Assembly: GCA_030158285.1 (NCBI GenBank)
Contig: JAOATF010000010.1
Span: 1-64,000 of the forward strand
Reading direction: 5' to 3'
DNA length: 64,000 nt
DNA from: Hyphomonadaceae bacterium
Lineage (GTDB): Bacteria > Pseudomonadota > Alphaproteobacteria > Caulobacterales > Hyphomonadaceae
Shown here: positions 26,450-35,373 of the stretch, in pieces
How positions within the stretch are numbered: position 1 is the stretch's first letter
Layout of the letters: each line of letters opens with the position of its first letter
Translations under genes and position numbers: made by a program
Notes under the pieces: generated by a model
The model's database searches: none
Told to the model about the DNA's origin: nothing
Seen by the model: only the letters and a program-made list of their open reading frames with translations

Positions 26450-28507
26450 TTGGCGAATAAACCATCCGCACGTTCCTCCGGGGCGCTGCTCAAGTACTGC
26501 GCGGCTGGCCTGTTCCTGATCTTCGCTGGCCTGCTTGCCCAGTCGGGGCTCGCTCAGTCGCCGCTGAATTTCGAATCTGCGATGGCGCGCTACAATCAGG
26601 GAGAATTCAACAGCGCGCGCACCGCCCTTGAGGCGCTTGCGCAAGCTGGCGATCCGCGGGCGCAATACACTCTCGGTGTGATGATGCTTGAAGGCAAAGG
26701 TGGTGCGAAAGATCTATCCGGCGCGCTCGGCTGGTTTCACAAGGCAGTTGAACAAGGCAACGTATCAGCCGCCAAGGGGCTCGCCGGCATGTACGACGAA
26801 GGCATCGGCATGGCGGAAGACAATGTCGAGGCCGCCCGCTGGTATCGCATCGCCGCAGACAAGGGTGACGCCGACGCGCAATACAATCTCGGCCTTCTCT
26901 ACCTGGCCGGCGAGGGCGTGGCGAAGGATGCTGCAACCGCCGTCAGCTGGTGGCGTAAGTCCGCCGATCAGGGAGAAGCCAACGCGCAGTACAACATGGG
27001 CATCGCCTACGCAAAGGGAGTCGGCGTCGCCAGCGATCGTGCGCAAAACCTCTACTGGATGCGCCGCGCGGCGGCTCAAGGCTACCAGCAGGCAGTCGAG
27101 GCCGCGGCGCGGCTCAGCGCCGAGGCAACCGCAGCGGAGCTGGCGGAAGTGGCGAAGCTCGAAACGGCCAGAGGGCCGATCCCAAAATCGGAAACCGCAC
27201 GCGTAGACGCTGCAAGACTGGCGACCTCGAGTGCAGCGGCCGCGCGTGCCGGATCAGTGCGTCTCGACGCCGCGAAAGACGGAAGCCAGGCGACGACTGC
27301 AGCTTCGGGATCGTCCCCCGCAGCTTCACGGTTATCCCAAACGGCCCTTAGTCCGACCGACAGCGCGATCGCAAGTTATCTGAATACTACGCTCCCTGCG
27401 ATCGAGCGGATGAAGCCCTTTATCGGCCAGCCCGAGGCCGCGCGCGCGGCGGCCTTTGCAGGGATGGGGCTCCCGGAAGCGGCATGCAATGCAGCGGCGC
27501 GCGATGCGATCTATGCCAGGGAAAAGCTAGCTGAGGGTGCGGCCGAAATCTGCAGCGGCCTGATCGCCTGGATGCAGGCAGACGAAATCTCCGCCTGCAG
27601 CGAAGTAAAACACTCGAAGTCCGATCTTGCGACCACCGATCAGGCGAATCCGGCCATCCTGAACCGGCACATCGAGACCGACGTGCCCGGCACGCGCCTG
27701 CAACTTCAGCAGGCCGCAGGCTGCGCACAGAAAGACATCACCTATTGGGGCGGCGCGGTCATCCAGATCTATGATGAACTGTCGCGGAGCGTTTCTCTGA
27801 CGGGAGACATGGTTGTCTCAGCGCCCGGCAACGCGCCTTTGACCACCAAGCAGTTCGATCACAAGCTCTTCCAGTGTCACCTAGCGAGGAACCTCGACGA
27901 CACCCGGAAATCGGCAGTTGTGGAGGCGGCCAACGACGGTTGCTATGTGATGTATGATCTCGCGGCCAGGAATGTGCAGGGGGCGTGCGAGTCGATCGAA
28001 ACGGGCCTGAAGACAATCGACGCCATCGGCGCCGGTGACCCATTCGCGCGCGAGGCTCCTGCCGTGAGAACGTTGCTCATCGACAGTTTCAGCGACCTGA
28101 CCTGTGGGCCGATCCTGACGGCCGCTCATGCAGAGGCAAGAGCGGCAGCCGCGAAATTGAAGCAGGCGGAAGAAGCCAAGGCGGCGCAAGCGGCTTATGA
28201 CGCGGCATGGGCGACCTACAACGATCTGCAAATCAAGATCGCCGACATCTATGAAGAACTGAGCCTGTGGGGTGACGGGTATGTTCCAGCGACTGCTGAC
28301 GACATTGAATACGCAAGTGTTGAAGACGGTTATTGCCAAATATATTTTCGTCTTAGCAGCACGCAAGGACATATTATGGATACGGCTAGAAAAATACACC
28401 GAATGCTGCCCAACGGCGACAATGCCACCATGGTGAAGTCTGAAGAAATTTTAAAAGACGAGCTCAACATTGCTCGCGTTGAGTGGTGTCAGCTGGGAAA
28501 AGAATAG
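26450..28507 (+). CDS. Exported Sel1-like repeat protein
   Basis: A 685-residue protein with an N-terminal signal sequence (CAAGLFLIFAGLLAQSGLAQS) and about four Sel1-like TPR units between residues 60 and 215. The units carry the recurrent pattern AQYNLGLLYLAGEGVAKD...A..WWRKSADQG. Residues 220-300 are Ala/Ser-rich and low complexity. The C-terminal half has several Cys residues and a Lys/Ala-rich helix (KLKQAEEAKAAQAAYDAAW) and is not assigned. Sel1 repeats mediate protein-protein contacts, often in envelope stress or secretion. The start is a TTG at 26450 with AAGGGGAA upstream. The C-terminal codons are noticeably more AT-rich than the rest. Confidence 0.8.
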   Translation: MANKPSARSSGALLKYCAAGLFLIFAGLLAQSGLAQSPLNFESAMARYNQGEFNSARTALEALAQAGDPRAQYTLGVMMLEGKGGAKDLSGALGWFHKAVEQGNVSAAKGLAGMYDEGIGMAEDNVEAARWYRIAADKGDADAQYNLGLLYLAGEGVAKDAATAVSWWRKSADQGEANAQYNMGIAYAKGVGVASDRAQNLYWMRRAAAQGYQQAVEAAARLSAEATAAELAEVAKLETARGPIPKSETARVDAARLATSSAAAARAGSVRLDAAKDGSQATTAASGSSPAASRLSQTALSPTDSAIASYLNTTLPAIERMKPFIGQPEAARAAAFAGMGLPEAACNAAARDAIYAREKLAEGAAEICSGLIAWMQADEISACSEVKHSKSDLATTDQANPAILNRHIETDVPGTRLQLQQAAGCAQKDITYWGGAVIQIYDELSRSVSLTGDMVVSAPGNAPLTTKQFDHKLFQCHLARNLDDTRKSAVVEAANDGCYVMYDLAARNVQGACESIETGLKTIDAIGAGDPFAREAPAVRTLLIDSFSDLTCGPILTAAHAEARAAAAKLKQAEEAKAAQAAYDAAWATYNDLQIKIADIYEELSLWGDGYVPATADDIEYASVEDGYCQIYFRLSSTQGHIMDTARKIHRMLPNGDNATMVKSEEILKDELNIARVEWCQLGKE

Positions 28508-28694
28508 AATAGCTTTGTACGAGTGACAAAGTATGTGCTCGTGTTTGTATTGGCGCCTGCATGTGGCAAAAGAAGTTCCCGACTTTGTTGTCGTCGATAA
28601 AACGAAGACTTATCCCATTCCTTAGAGTTTTGCAGACCGGTGTCTCGGTGGGTGCCCGCCTCTGACCGATGGCGGTCGGGAGCAACCTGCGCAG

Positions 28695-28808
28695 TGTCGC
28701 GTATTGGGCGATGACCCGCCGCAACGCGACGCGCGCCCTGAATGTCCGATCTGGATCGACTCTGCCGGATCGCCACAATTTGGGCGTGGCCGATTCAGGG
28801 CCCGAACC
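28695..28808 (+). repeat. Dispersed intergenic repeat, copy A
   Basis: It starts TGTCGCGTATTGGGCGATGA, has CCGCCGCAACGC, then GACTCTGCCGGATCGCCACA. It shares both ends with copies B (32664) and C (33907), with a variable middle. It sits in the 390-bp gap between the Sel1 gene and the acetyltransferase gene, where nothing else is visible. Confidence 0.6.
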
Positions 28809-28898
28809 GGACGGTCGCGGTGCGCATAGTTCGGAAATCTTGGAGCAAGTCACACGGCATGCTTAGAGATCTGCTGGAGTGCGGCATTGCCTGCGCCG

Positions 28899-29534
28899 TC
28901 AAAGCTCTCGGCCAGCCGGCGCTTGAATTTGCTCTGGAACGTCGCGCCTCGGATCTAGGACGCCCGGCATATCCCACTCACCTTCGGGCCTGAGCAAAAC
29001 AAAAGGATCGGTGTCGAATGCGATCGCCTTCGGATGTTCGGGCAATGGAATTTCGATCGTGCGGTAGGCAAAACCTGAGAACTCGAAGTCGGAAGCGTCG
29101 TCGACGTTGCAGGTCATGACATGCCGCCACATCCCTTCCAGCCTAGCCTGCATGTGGGCCAGCATGCGCCGGTACCCTTTGCGTGATGCGATTTCGAATG
29201 CATTCGCCATAAGGTGCGTGAGGACGGGGCCGCCGCGCCGCTGCGGATTTATGCAGACGCGCTCGACCTTACAAAACGCACTGAAAAAGCGGAGCCGCAA
29301 CGATCCGACGGGTTCGCCGCCTTCCGTCGCCAGCAGATGTAAGGCGCAAAGGTCGTTGCCATCGAACTCTTCGTCGTAGGGGCATGCTTGCTCCGCCATG
29401 TAGCTGAGGGCGCGCAAGATCGATACCCGTTGCAGATCGTCCAGCGTCCGGACAACGGCGACACGAATATCATTCTGATTGTGTCGCCGTTCGGTGTTCT
29501 TGAGCGGCAGACATCCGATGGACGGGAGCGTCAT
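28899..29534 (-). CDS. GNAT-family N-acyltransferase
   Basis: A 211-residue protein starting at 29534 (MTLPSIGC), in a 4-base overlap (ATGA) with the upstream gene; the longer track ORF is an artefact of reading into that gene. A GNAT core is visible: DLCALHLLATEGGEPVGSLRLRFF (strands 2-4) followed by KVERVCINPQRRG, the acyl-CoA pyrophosphate loop. The donor and acceptor are unknown. The acidic segment PYDEEFDGND recalls acyl-homoserine-lactone synthases only superficially. Translational coupling suggests it works with the 214-residue partner. Confidence 0.72.
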   Translation of the reverse strand: MTLPSIGCLPLKNTERRHNQNDIRVAVVRTLDDLQRVSILRALSYMAEQACPYDEEFDGNDLCALHLLATEGGEPVGSLRLRFFSAFCKVERVCINPQRRGGPVLTHLMANAFEIASRKGYRRMLAHMQARLEGMWRHVMTCNVDDASDFEFSGFAYRTIEIPLPEHPKAIAFDTDPFVLLRPEGEWDMPGVLDPRRDVPEQIQAPAGREL

Positions 29535-30175
29535 CGGTCCTCGCTCCTTTGCTCGCCGAGAATGAACAGATCCGGGCGTTCGGGCGCCAATCGCCTGAAG
29601 CCAAAACCGGCCATAGCCTCCGCCCCGGCAAGGCTGGCGGCGCGTCCGTAGATGCGAAGGCCGGACATCGGGCCTTTGAGCCAAGTGTCCGTCGTCCGCA
29701 TGATTGCGCGCCGTGCCGCCTTCGATGTTCCTCCTGCAAACCAGAGGTATACCGCCGAAATCTCCTGGCCCGGTTCGCATAGCTCGTCGAGACGCGGTGT
29801 TTTGTAGCCAAAGCGTCCCGAACGCAGCGACGCTTCACCATCCCAAGAAAGCGGCAATATCAGCCAGACCCCCGTGATCCTCGTCAAGACTTCCGGTTCA
29901 CGGTGGATCCACGCCGTTCCATGCGTATGCCCGTGCGCGCTCGCCAGCGCCCAAAGCGGCGCAAGCTGCATTTGCATGAGGTCCTCGCAGAACCTGTGTG
30001 TGGCTTCGAGCTCGCCAAGTTCGGCCGGACGAAAGCCATGTGCGCCAGCGTGCGCCGAAGCCGACTTGAGGTCCCACATCCGGCAGCTCAAGTAGTGCTC
30101 GTTCGCTTTCGCGCCAACAAGGGCCGCCTGCGGCAGGGATGGCGTCTTGATCGCAACTGCGGAATCTATAGTCAT
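29531..30175 (-). CDS. Conserved hypothetical protein, possibly GNAT-like
   Basis: A 214-residue soluble protein without signal or membrane segments. The C-terminal pattern GLRIYGRAASLAGAEAMAGFGF with PDLFILGEQ resembles the last strands of GNAT acyltransferases, and a LILPLSWDGEASL segment lies in the middle. I do not recognise a specific family. It overlaps the acyltransferase gene downstream and is divergent from a LysR regulator 101 bp away, which probably controls the pair. Confidence 0.6.
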   Translation of the reverse strand: MTIDSAVAIKTPSLPQAALVGAKANEHYLSCRMWDLKSASAHAGAHGFRPAELGELEATHRFCEDLMQMQLAPLWALASAHGHTHGTAWIHREPEVLTRITGVWLILPLSWDGEASLRSGRFGYKTPRLDELCEPGQEISAVYLWFAGGTSKAARRAIMRTTDTWLKGPMSGLRIYGRAASLAGAEAMAGFGFRRLAPERPDLFILGEQRSEDR

Positions 30176-30276
30176 CTTCTATGTCATCCTGACGTGAACG
30201 ACCTTAGTGTGCTGCTTCCGATAGACTTATCCAGCGGTCATTGTTTGATAGGGGGACTGCAGAATGAGGGGTATTC

Positions 30277-31236
30277 GTGGATCTCCGGACGCTTGATTGG
30301 GCGCGCTTGAAAGTTTTCCAGGCTGTGGCCGAGCAAGGCAGCCTGAGTGCTGGCGCGGCAATCCTCTCCGTCAGCCAGGCAAAGGTCTCGCGCGACATGG
30401 AAGACCTTGAAATGACAATCGGGCAGCAGCTTTTCATTCGCTCTACGCGCGGGATACAACTGACACCGCTCGGAGCAGATGTTCTGCGTTCCGTGAGAAA
30501 CATGGCGGAATCGGCGCGGGCCATCTCGGCGCGCATCACCGAAGTCGATCAAGTGCCTAACGTGGTGATTGCGACACACGACGCGATCGCGACTTACTGG
30601 CTGGCGCCTCGCCTTGCCGAACTCCTACTTCAACGACCAGACATCGATGTGACGATCAAGGTGGTTCAGGACACGCCAAACCTGTTCGCCGGAGACGCAG
30701 ATATTTCGATCCAGTATGATGTGCCGACAGCTCCCAATTTGATTGCGCGCCAGCTTTGCTGGTTACACTACATTCTGTATGCCAGCCCCAGTTACCTCGC
30801 GCAGCGCGGCGTGCCGGAAGACATGTTTGATCTCGGCAAGCACAAATTCCTCACGCACGTTGGCTATCTCAAACAGCGCGAAGCCTGGGCGGCCAAGACG
30901 CCTGCCTGGCTAGAAATTCTGCGTCGGTCATTTCAGTCCAATTCGAGTACGGTGCTGCTGGAATCCTGTGCGGCGGGCGCTGGCATCGCGCCGATGCCGT
31001 CATATGTGTCGGACTTCGATACGCGTGTGCTTCCACTCGCTCATATACCGCCGCTTGCGAGCGCGCGCCTTTGGCTGGCCTATCCTGAGCGGATCAGGGG
31101 AATGAGCGCCCATGAAGCTGTTCTCGACTGGTTGCGGGACGCCTTCGACCCGCAGCCGTATGCCGCATTTCGCGAAACCTACGCCGCGCCGCAGGCCCGG
31201 GCGCTGCCGAACAGTAAAGCCCTGATCGGCAAGTAG
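30277..31236 (+). CDS. LysR-family transcriptional regulator
   Basis: A 319-residue regulator with an N-terminal winged helix (LKVFQAVAEQGSLSAGAAILSVSQAKVSRDMEDLE, the LysR HTH) and a periplasmic-binding-protein-like effector domain. It starts at a GTG at 30277 with GAGGGG upstream. It is divergent from the two-gene acyltransferase unit, the classic arrangement for a LysR regulator and its target. The co-inducer is unknown. Confidence 0.92.
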   Translation: MDLRTLDWARLKVFQAVAEQGSLSAGAAILSVSQAKVSRDMEDLEMTIGQQLFIRSTRGIQLTPLGADVLRSVRNMAESARAISARITEVDQVPNVVIATHDAIATYWLAPRLAELLLQRPDIDVTIKVVQDTPNLFAGDADISIQYDVPTAPNLIARQLCWLHYILYASPSYLAQRGVPEDMFDLGKHKFLTHVGYLKQREAWAAKTPAWLEILRRSFQSNSSTVLLESCAAGAGIAPMPSYVSDFDTRVLPLAHIPPLASARLWLAYPERIRGMSAHEAVLDWLRDAFDPQPYAAFRETYAAPQARALPNSKALIGK

Positions 31237-31376
31237 ACATCACTGCGCCCTCGCACCGCGCGGGAGAGAGTGAAGCTCTCCTCAAATTGTCATACCCGCC
31301 ATAGCTATATGTATGAGGTGCGGCTCGTTTCAGGCTGCTAGCGTTTGGCATCCCGCCCTGGGTTGGGGCAACGGCG

Positions 31377-31410
31377 GGGCGGCTGCGTCCACGCGCTCTC
31401 GCAGCCGCCC
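31377..31410. other. Strong inverted repeat upstream of hybrid kinase
   Basis: GGGCGGCTGCG and CGCAGCCGCCC form perfect 11-bp arms around a 12-base loop, 40 bp before the kinase start. No T-run follows, so it is not an intrinsic terminator of the common type. It may form a leader hairpin or be a protein-binding site. Confidence 0.5.
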
Positions 31411-31449
31411 TTGCCATGCCCGTGCGGCCAAGCGAGCAGCGATGTGACC

Positions 31450-32601
31450 ATGACGGAGAAACTCAGTCGCAAACAGCGCGAAGCTGCTGAGTCTTCGATC
31501 GCCAAGAGCCAGTTTGTAGCGCGTATGAGCCACGAAATCCGTACTCCGATGAGTGGTGTCATCGGCATGCTTGAGGTCCTGTATCGCACCGAGGCGGATC
31601 AGGCGAAGCGAGCGCATGTCGCTATTGCCCTAAAATCAGCAATAGACCTCATGTGCGTGCTTGATACCCTTCTCGATGGCTCGCTGCTTGAGAGTCGGCA
31701 TCTCTCGCTCGATCTCGAGATCTTCAGTCTTGGCGGGTTGGTCGAGGATGTGGTCGCGCTTTTCGGCTCTCGCGCGCGCGATAAATCGATTGCGCTCAAG
31801 GTACATGTTGCCCCGTCTGTGCCCGTCTGGGTACAGGGTGATCAACGGCGAATTAGGCAGGTGCTGACCAATCTCGTGGGCAATGCGCTGAAATTTACGG
31901 AGATCGGCGCAGTCAGCGTTTGGGCAACCTACGACGAAAATCGGCAGCGGGCGCTCTTCAAGGTTAGTGACACCGGGATCGGCATTGCCGAAGGCCATAT
32001 CAGCGAGGTCTTCGATCAATTCTTCCCGAAGGATTCCACGTCCAAGCGGCAGCAAGGCGGATCAGGACTAGGTCTGGCGATTTCCAAGCAGCTCGTGCAC
32101 ATCATGGGAGGAGAGATCAGAGTAGAGAGCGAGCTTGGGCTCGGAAGCACTTTCCACTTTAGTGTCGACGCGCCAATAGCGGTCCATCCAGAATCGGAAC
32201 CCGAACATAAGAATGCGGTCCGATCTGGGGCGCTCCGCATTCTGGTGGCGGAAGACAATGCTGCCATGCAGGAGATTCTCCGCGCCTTGCTTGAAGGTGA
32301 GGGACATCAACTGACGCTTGTATCAGATGGCCGTGAGGCCGTGGCGATGGCCGCAAGCAAGACGTTTGATGTCGCCCTGATGGATGTCATGATGCCGACG
32401 ATGGACGGTCCGACAGCGACGCAGCGCATACGTGAGCTAGGCGGACGTGCTGGCGGAATCCCGATCATCGCGCTGACCGCAAACGCACTAGTTGGCGACC
32501 GAGATCGCTACATCTCAGCCGGGATGACGGATTGTCTGTCGAAGCCGATTGATGTCGCGGCACTGTTCGCAGCTCTTGGCAGAGTTCTCGTTAGAAGCTG
32601 A
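31450..32601 (+). CDS. Sensor-less hybrid histidine kinase / response regulator
   Basis: A 383-residue protein starting at the ATG at 31450 (MTEKLSRKQREAAES); the track ORF starts upstream in a GC-rich hairpin. Right at the N-terminus is a HisKA domain with MSHEIRTPM (phospho-His28). Next comes HATPase_c with LVGNALKF, DTGIGI and GGSGLGLAI, then a receiver domain with AEDN, the phospho-acceptor Asp in LMDVMMPTMDG, and a Lys in LSKPID. No PAS, transmembrane or other input domain exists, so it must be soluble and take its signal from a partner or an N-terminal coiled coil. No separate regulator gene adjoins it. Confidence 0.88.
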   Translation: MTEKLSRKQREAAESSIAKSQFVARMSHEIRTPMSGVIGMLEVLYRTEADQAKRAHVAIALKSAIDLMCVLDTLLDGSLLESRHLSLDLEIFSLGGLVEDVVALFGSRARDKSIALKVHVAPSVPVWVQGDQRRIRQVLTNLVGNALKFTEIGAVSVWATYDENRQRALFKVSDTGIGIAEGHISEVFDQFFPKDSTSKRQQGGSGLGLAISKQLVHIMGGEIRVESELGLGSTFHFSVDAPIAVHPESEPEHKNAVRSGALRILVAEDNAAMQEILRALLEGEGHQLTLVSDGREAVAMAASKTFDVALMDVMMPTMDGPTATQRIRELGGRAGGIPIIALTANALVGDRDRYISAGMTDCLSKPIDVAALFAALGRVLVRS

Positions 32602-32663
32602 CAGGCCCCACCGGCTAGGCCGGGTCTTGGTGCCCGTCCAAATCTCAGATTGTCCGGCGCGAA

Positions 32664-32786
32664 TGTCGCTTTTTGGGCGAAGAACCGCCGCAACGCAGCA
32701 CCGTCTTTGACTGGCCGGACTTTATCGACTCAGCCGGATCGCCACATTTCGAGGCACGGCTAACCCGGGGCCCCGTTCCGACTTTT
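32664..32786 (+). repeat. Dispersed intergenic repeat, copy B
   Basis: It contains TGTCGCTTTTTGGGCGAAGA, CCGCCGCAACGC, GACTCAGCCGGATCGCCACA and a terminal TTCCGACTTT. It lies between the hybrid kinase and the convergent esterase and shares its ends with copies A and C. Confidence 0.65.
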
Positions 32787-32787
32787 C

Positions 32788-33759
32788 TCAAGTCCCTGAG
32801 CCTTCGCCCAGCGCGAAGTTCAACATGGTGTTCAAGGCTTCCCATGGCACGCTCATATGCGACTGACCCGGGAAAACCTTCGACTCCACCCGATAGCCTG
32901 TTGCGCCCTTCAACGCCACCAGGCGCTGGGCCAACTCCGTCGCATTGTCGACCATGCGCGCTTCGGCAGCCGCCTCGGCGGACCGGAATTGCAATGGGGA
33001 CTGTTCCTCGCCGCCGACGCCGATGAAGAGGCGCGGCGCGGTGTTGCCGACTGTCACCTTCGCGCTGAAGGCGGCCTCGTCCTTGAGCACCGAGCGACCT
33101 GTCCAGTGGATCGAAGGACTCAGCGCCAGATACGTCCGGAAGGCGTTCGGGTGCCGAAACATCGTATGGAGCACAAACAGGCCGCCCAGCGAGTGGCCGA
33201 ACAGCACATCCTTGCCAGGCGCCACCTGCGCGACGGCGGCGACACGCGGGCGGACTTCGGTTTCGATCACCTTGTAGAACGCATCGGCACCGCCGTACTC
33301 CACCGGGCCAGTCGCGGCGTCCCGCGCCTGCGTTTCGGCGTCGGGGGCGTTGTGCGTCAGGTCCAGCAGGCGTCGGGTTTGCGCGACCAGCATGCTCTCA
33401 GACGTATAGGAAACACCCACGATGATCGCCGGCGCCAGTTCCCCCGCCCCAGGCACGCTACGTAGCCTGGCCGCACCTGCGAACGTGCCGAAGTAGGCGC
33501 CGCCGTCCAGCACATAGACCACAGGATATCCGCCCTTGGGCGGCAAGGCGTAGGGTTTGGCGATAGTGATCCGATAGGTCTCGCCGTTGACGGCCGAAGT
33601 GAAGTCGATCTGCTGCGAGGCACCCACCGTCGCCGGGACTGGCGTCGCGACCGGCGCCTGGGCGCAGGCGGCGAGCGGCGCCGACAACAACGCCAGAAAT
33701 AGCCCTGGGTGGCGGGACACCCGCCTGGCCCGCCAGAGGTTGATCGAAGAACGCGACAT
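32788..33759 (-). CDS. Lipoprotein alpha/beta-hydrolase (IroE/BesA-like esterase family)
   Basis: About 323 residues. The start at 33759 (MSRSSINLWRARR) gives a lipoprotein signal with LAAC. The ferric-enterobactin-esterase-like fold is indicated by YPVVYVLDGGAYFG, the nucleophile elbow GHSLGGLFVLH and the following YLALSPSIHW; the C-terminal GQSHMSV supplies the His. Such enzymes hydrolyse siderophore or other esters, and some are acyl-peptide hydrolases. It sits between two copies of the dispersed repeat, convergent with the kinase gene. Confidence 0.8.
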   Translation of the reverse strand: MSRSSINLWRARRVSRHPGLFLALLSAPLAACAQAPVATPVPATVGASQQIDFTSAVNGETYRITIAKPYALPPKGGYPVVYVLDGGAYFGTFAGAARLRSVPGAGELAPAIIVGVSYTSESMLVAQTRRLLDLTHNAPDAETQARDAATGPVEYGGADAFYKVIETEVRPRVAAVAQVAPGKDVLFGHSLGGLFVLHTMFRHPNAFRTYLALSPSIHWTGRSVLKDEAAFSAKVTVGNTAPRLFIGVGGEEQSPLQFRSAEAAAEARMVDNATELAQRLVALKGATGYRVESKVFPGQSHMSVPWEALNTMLNFALGEGSGT

Positions 33760-33906
33760 ATATGGTCCCAACTTTACCAGTTGCCAAACTGCATAGAGAG
33801 AACTGCCAGGAGATCGGTCCCGGGCCTCGGCCTCCATGGCCCGGTTCTGAGTAGCAGGCCCGACCTCGGATCGCCAATCCGGCCTTAGAACTTCGAAGAT
33901 TACGAC

Positions 33907-34047
33907 TGTCGCATTTTGGGCGAAGAACCGACGGGTTCGCCAGGGCGAGGCAACTGGCTGGAACGGAGTGACTCAGCCGGATCGCCGTATTCTGGGTTAC
34001 GGCGAACTCGCGTGCCCGTTTCAGCTGCTGGTTATCGGCCCGACTTT
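33907..34047 (+). repeat. Dispersed intergenic repeat, copy C
   Basis: It contains TGTCGCATTTTGGGCGAAGA, then GTGACTCAGCCGGATCGCCG and a terminal CCCGACTTTCC. It lies in the 272-bp gap between the esterase and the agmatine-deiminase-like gene and overlaps the 3' end of the latter slightly. Its middle differs from copies A and B. Confidence 0.6.
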
Positions 34048-35099
34048 CCGAGCCGCTGCAGCAGCAATTCGGCATTGGCGCCGCGCACCTGCCATGACAT
34101 GCAGCGCACACCGCCGCCCATCCGACACACCTTGTCCGACCGCACAGGCACGACCTCGCGGCGCGTCGCGGCGCGTACCTGCTGGAGTGCGACGGTGTCT
34201 TCGGGAATGCCGAATTGCGGCAGATAGATTCGATCCGGGGTGACAAGCGCATTGGTATAGAGCCCGCAGGCGGATCCAAAGTGTGCATCGTAGATGGCGG
34301 AGCCGTCATAGGGCGTGACAACCTCGTGGATTGCAACGCCCGGCAGACCCCTTTCGAGGTCAGCGCGCAAGGCGCGCGCGTACGCCTGGTCTTCCGGGTA
34401 GGAATTGATGATGAGCGTGTTCGTATCCACAAAAGCGACCACGCCATCGGCGTGTTCCAGGCCGCCCTGTTCGTCGGCTTCGATGAAGGCGATGTTGGTC
34501 AGACCAAGTTCGCGCAGCTTTGCTCGGGCTGCCTCCTCGCTCAGCCGGTTGTCGCGAAGGAATTTGCGGCTGAGGACGGCGTTACCGGCATAGTCATCGA
34601 CGAAGTTTCCGCCGTCGTTGAGGAGCGCGCTGGCCTTGAACGTGAGGCCTGCGGCCCCTGCAAGTGAAGCTAGTGTAGTTTGCACGCGGTCCGCATCACG
34701 CTGTGCGCGTGCGCCACCGCCTTGGCCTGCGGCGGTGTAGCGGAACAGGATCGGGTCCGCGGCGTTCGACAGGCCAAAATCGCGCGCCCAGATGTCGTCC
34801 ATCGGCGCGACGGCGACGCGGTTCTCACCAAGCGCCTCAAGGTAGCGTGGGTACGCGGCGGCGTCGACCAGAACCAGCACGCGATCATGCAACGCAACCT
34901 GCCGGGCATAGGCGACGTGAAAGTCAAAAATGCCCTCCACGGCCTTGGCGTAATAGGGATCGCGGCTGCGAGGAGCCGCCAGCACGATGAGTTCGCCGGG
35001 TCCCGCCGGTGCGGCAGGCAATGAAGGAGCGGCAATTGGCGATGTCATGTCTCCTCCGCATCCCGCAAGCAATGCGGCCGTTGCCAGAGTTGCGATCAT
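34032..35099 (-). CDS. Agmatine deiminase / peptidyl-arginine deiminase family lipoprotein
   Basis: About 355 residues. The start at 35099 gives a lipoprotein signal (MIATLATAALLAGCGG) with AAGGGA directly upstream; the 451-residue track ORF is over-extended. The guanidino-group-modifying fold is shown by APMDDIWARDFG, LNDGGNFVDD, EHADGVVAFVD and the C-terminal catalytic Cys in GGGVRCMSW. Family members hydrolyse agmatine or arginine residues to the N-carbamoyl or citrulline product. A lipid-anchored periplasmic form is less common than the cytoplasmic agmatine deiminase, so the substrate should be left open. The TlpA-like gene lies about 275 bp upstream. Confidence 0.82.
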   Translation of the reverse strand: MIATLATAALLAGCGGDMTSPIAAPSLPAAPAGPGELIVLAAPRSRDPYYAKAVEGIFDFHVAYARQVALHDRVLVLVDAAAYPRYLEALGENRVAVAPMDDIWARDFGLSNAADPILFRYTAAGQGGGARAQRDADRVQTTLASLAGAAGLTFKASALLNDGGNFVDDYAGNAVLSRKFLRDNRLSEEAARAKLRELGLTNIAFIEADEQGGLEHADGVVAFVDTNTLIINSYPEDQAYARALRADLERGLPGVAIHEVVTPYDGSAIYDAHFGSACGLYTNALVTPDRIYLPQFGIPEDTVALQQVRAATRREVVPVRSDKVCRMGGGVRCMSWQVRGANAELLLQRLGKSGR

Positions 35100-35373
35100 T
35101 CCCTTCGGCAGCAAGGCCACGATCACCCCTATCGCTCGAGTAACCACACCAGCCCCCCGGCGTTGGCCCATCTCGCGCTCTGCGCCATGCGCGGCCGGGC
35201 AGGGTTGGCCATGTTCGGCGAAGCGTAGAGGCGTCAAGCTCGTCCGAATGGGAGTCGGAATCGGCCGACAGCAGTGTTGCTGTCGAGAATGTCGGGCAAA
35301 ATGATCCACGCAGCCTGCTAGCCGCTCATTCGCGCGCTTCAGGCGAAAGCGTGCGTTGTCGCACGTAGAGAGG

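Noticed and set aside
28899-29534. LuxI-type autoinducer synthase
   Set aside because: The acidic segment and strand order are suggestive, but the conserved LuxI residues cannot be placed and no LuxR regulator is adjacent.
31377-31410. Intrinsic terminator of the LysR gene
   Set aside because: The hairpin is strong but lies 140 bp after the stop and has no T-run.
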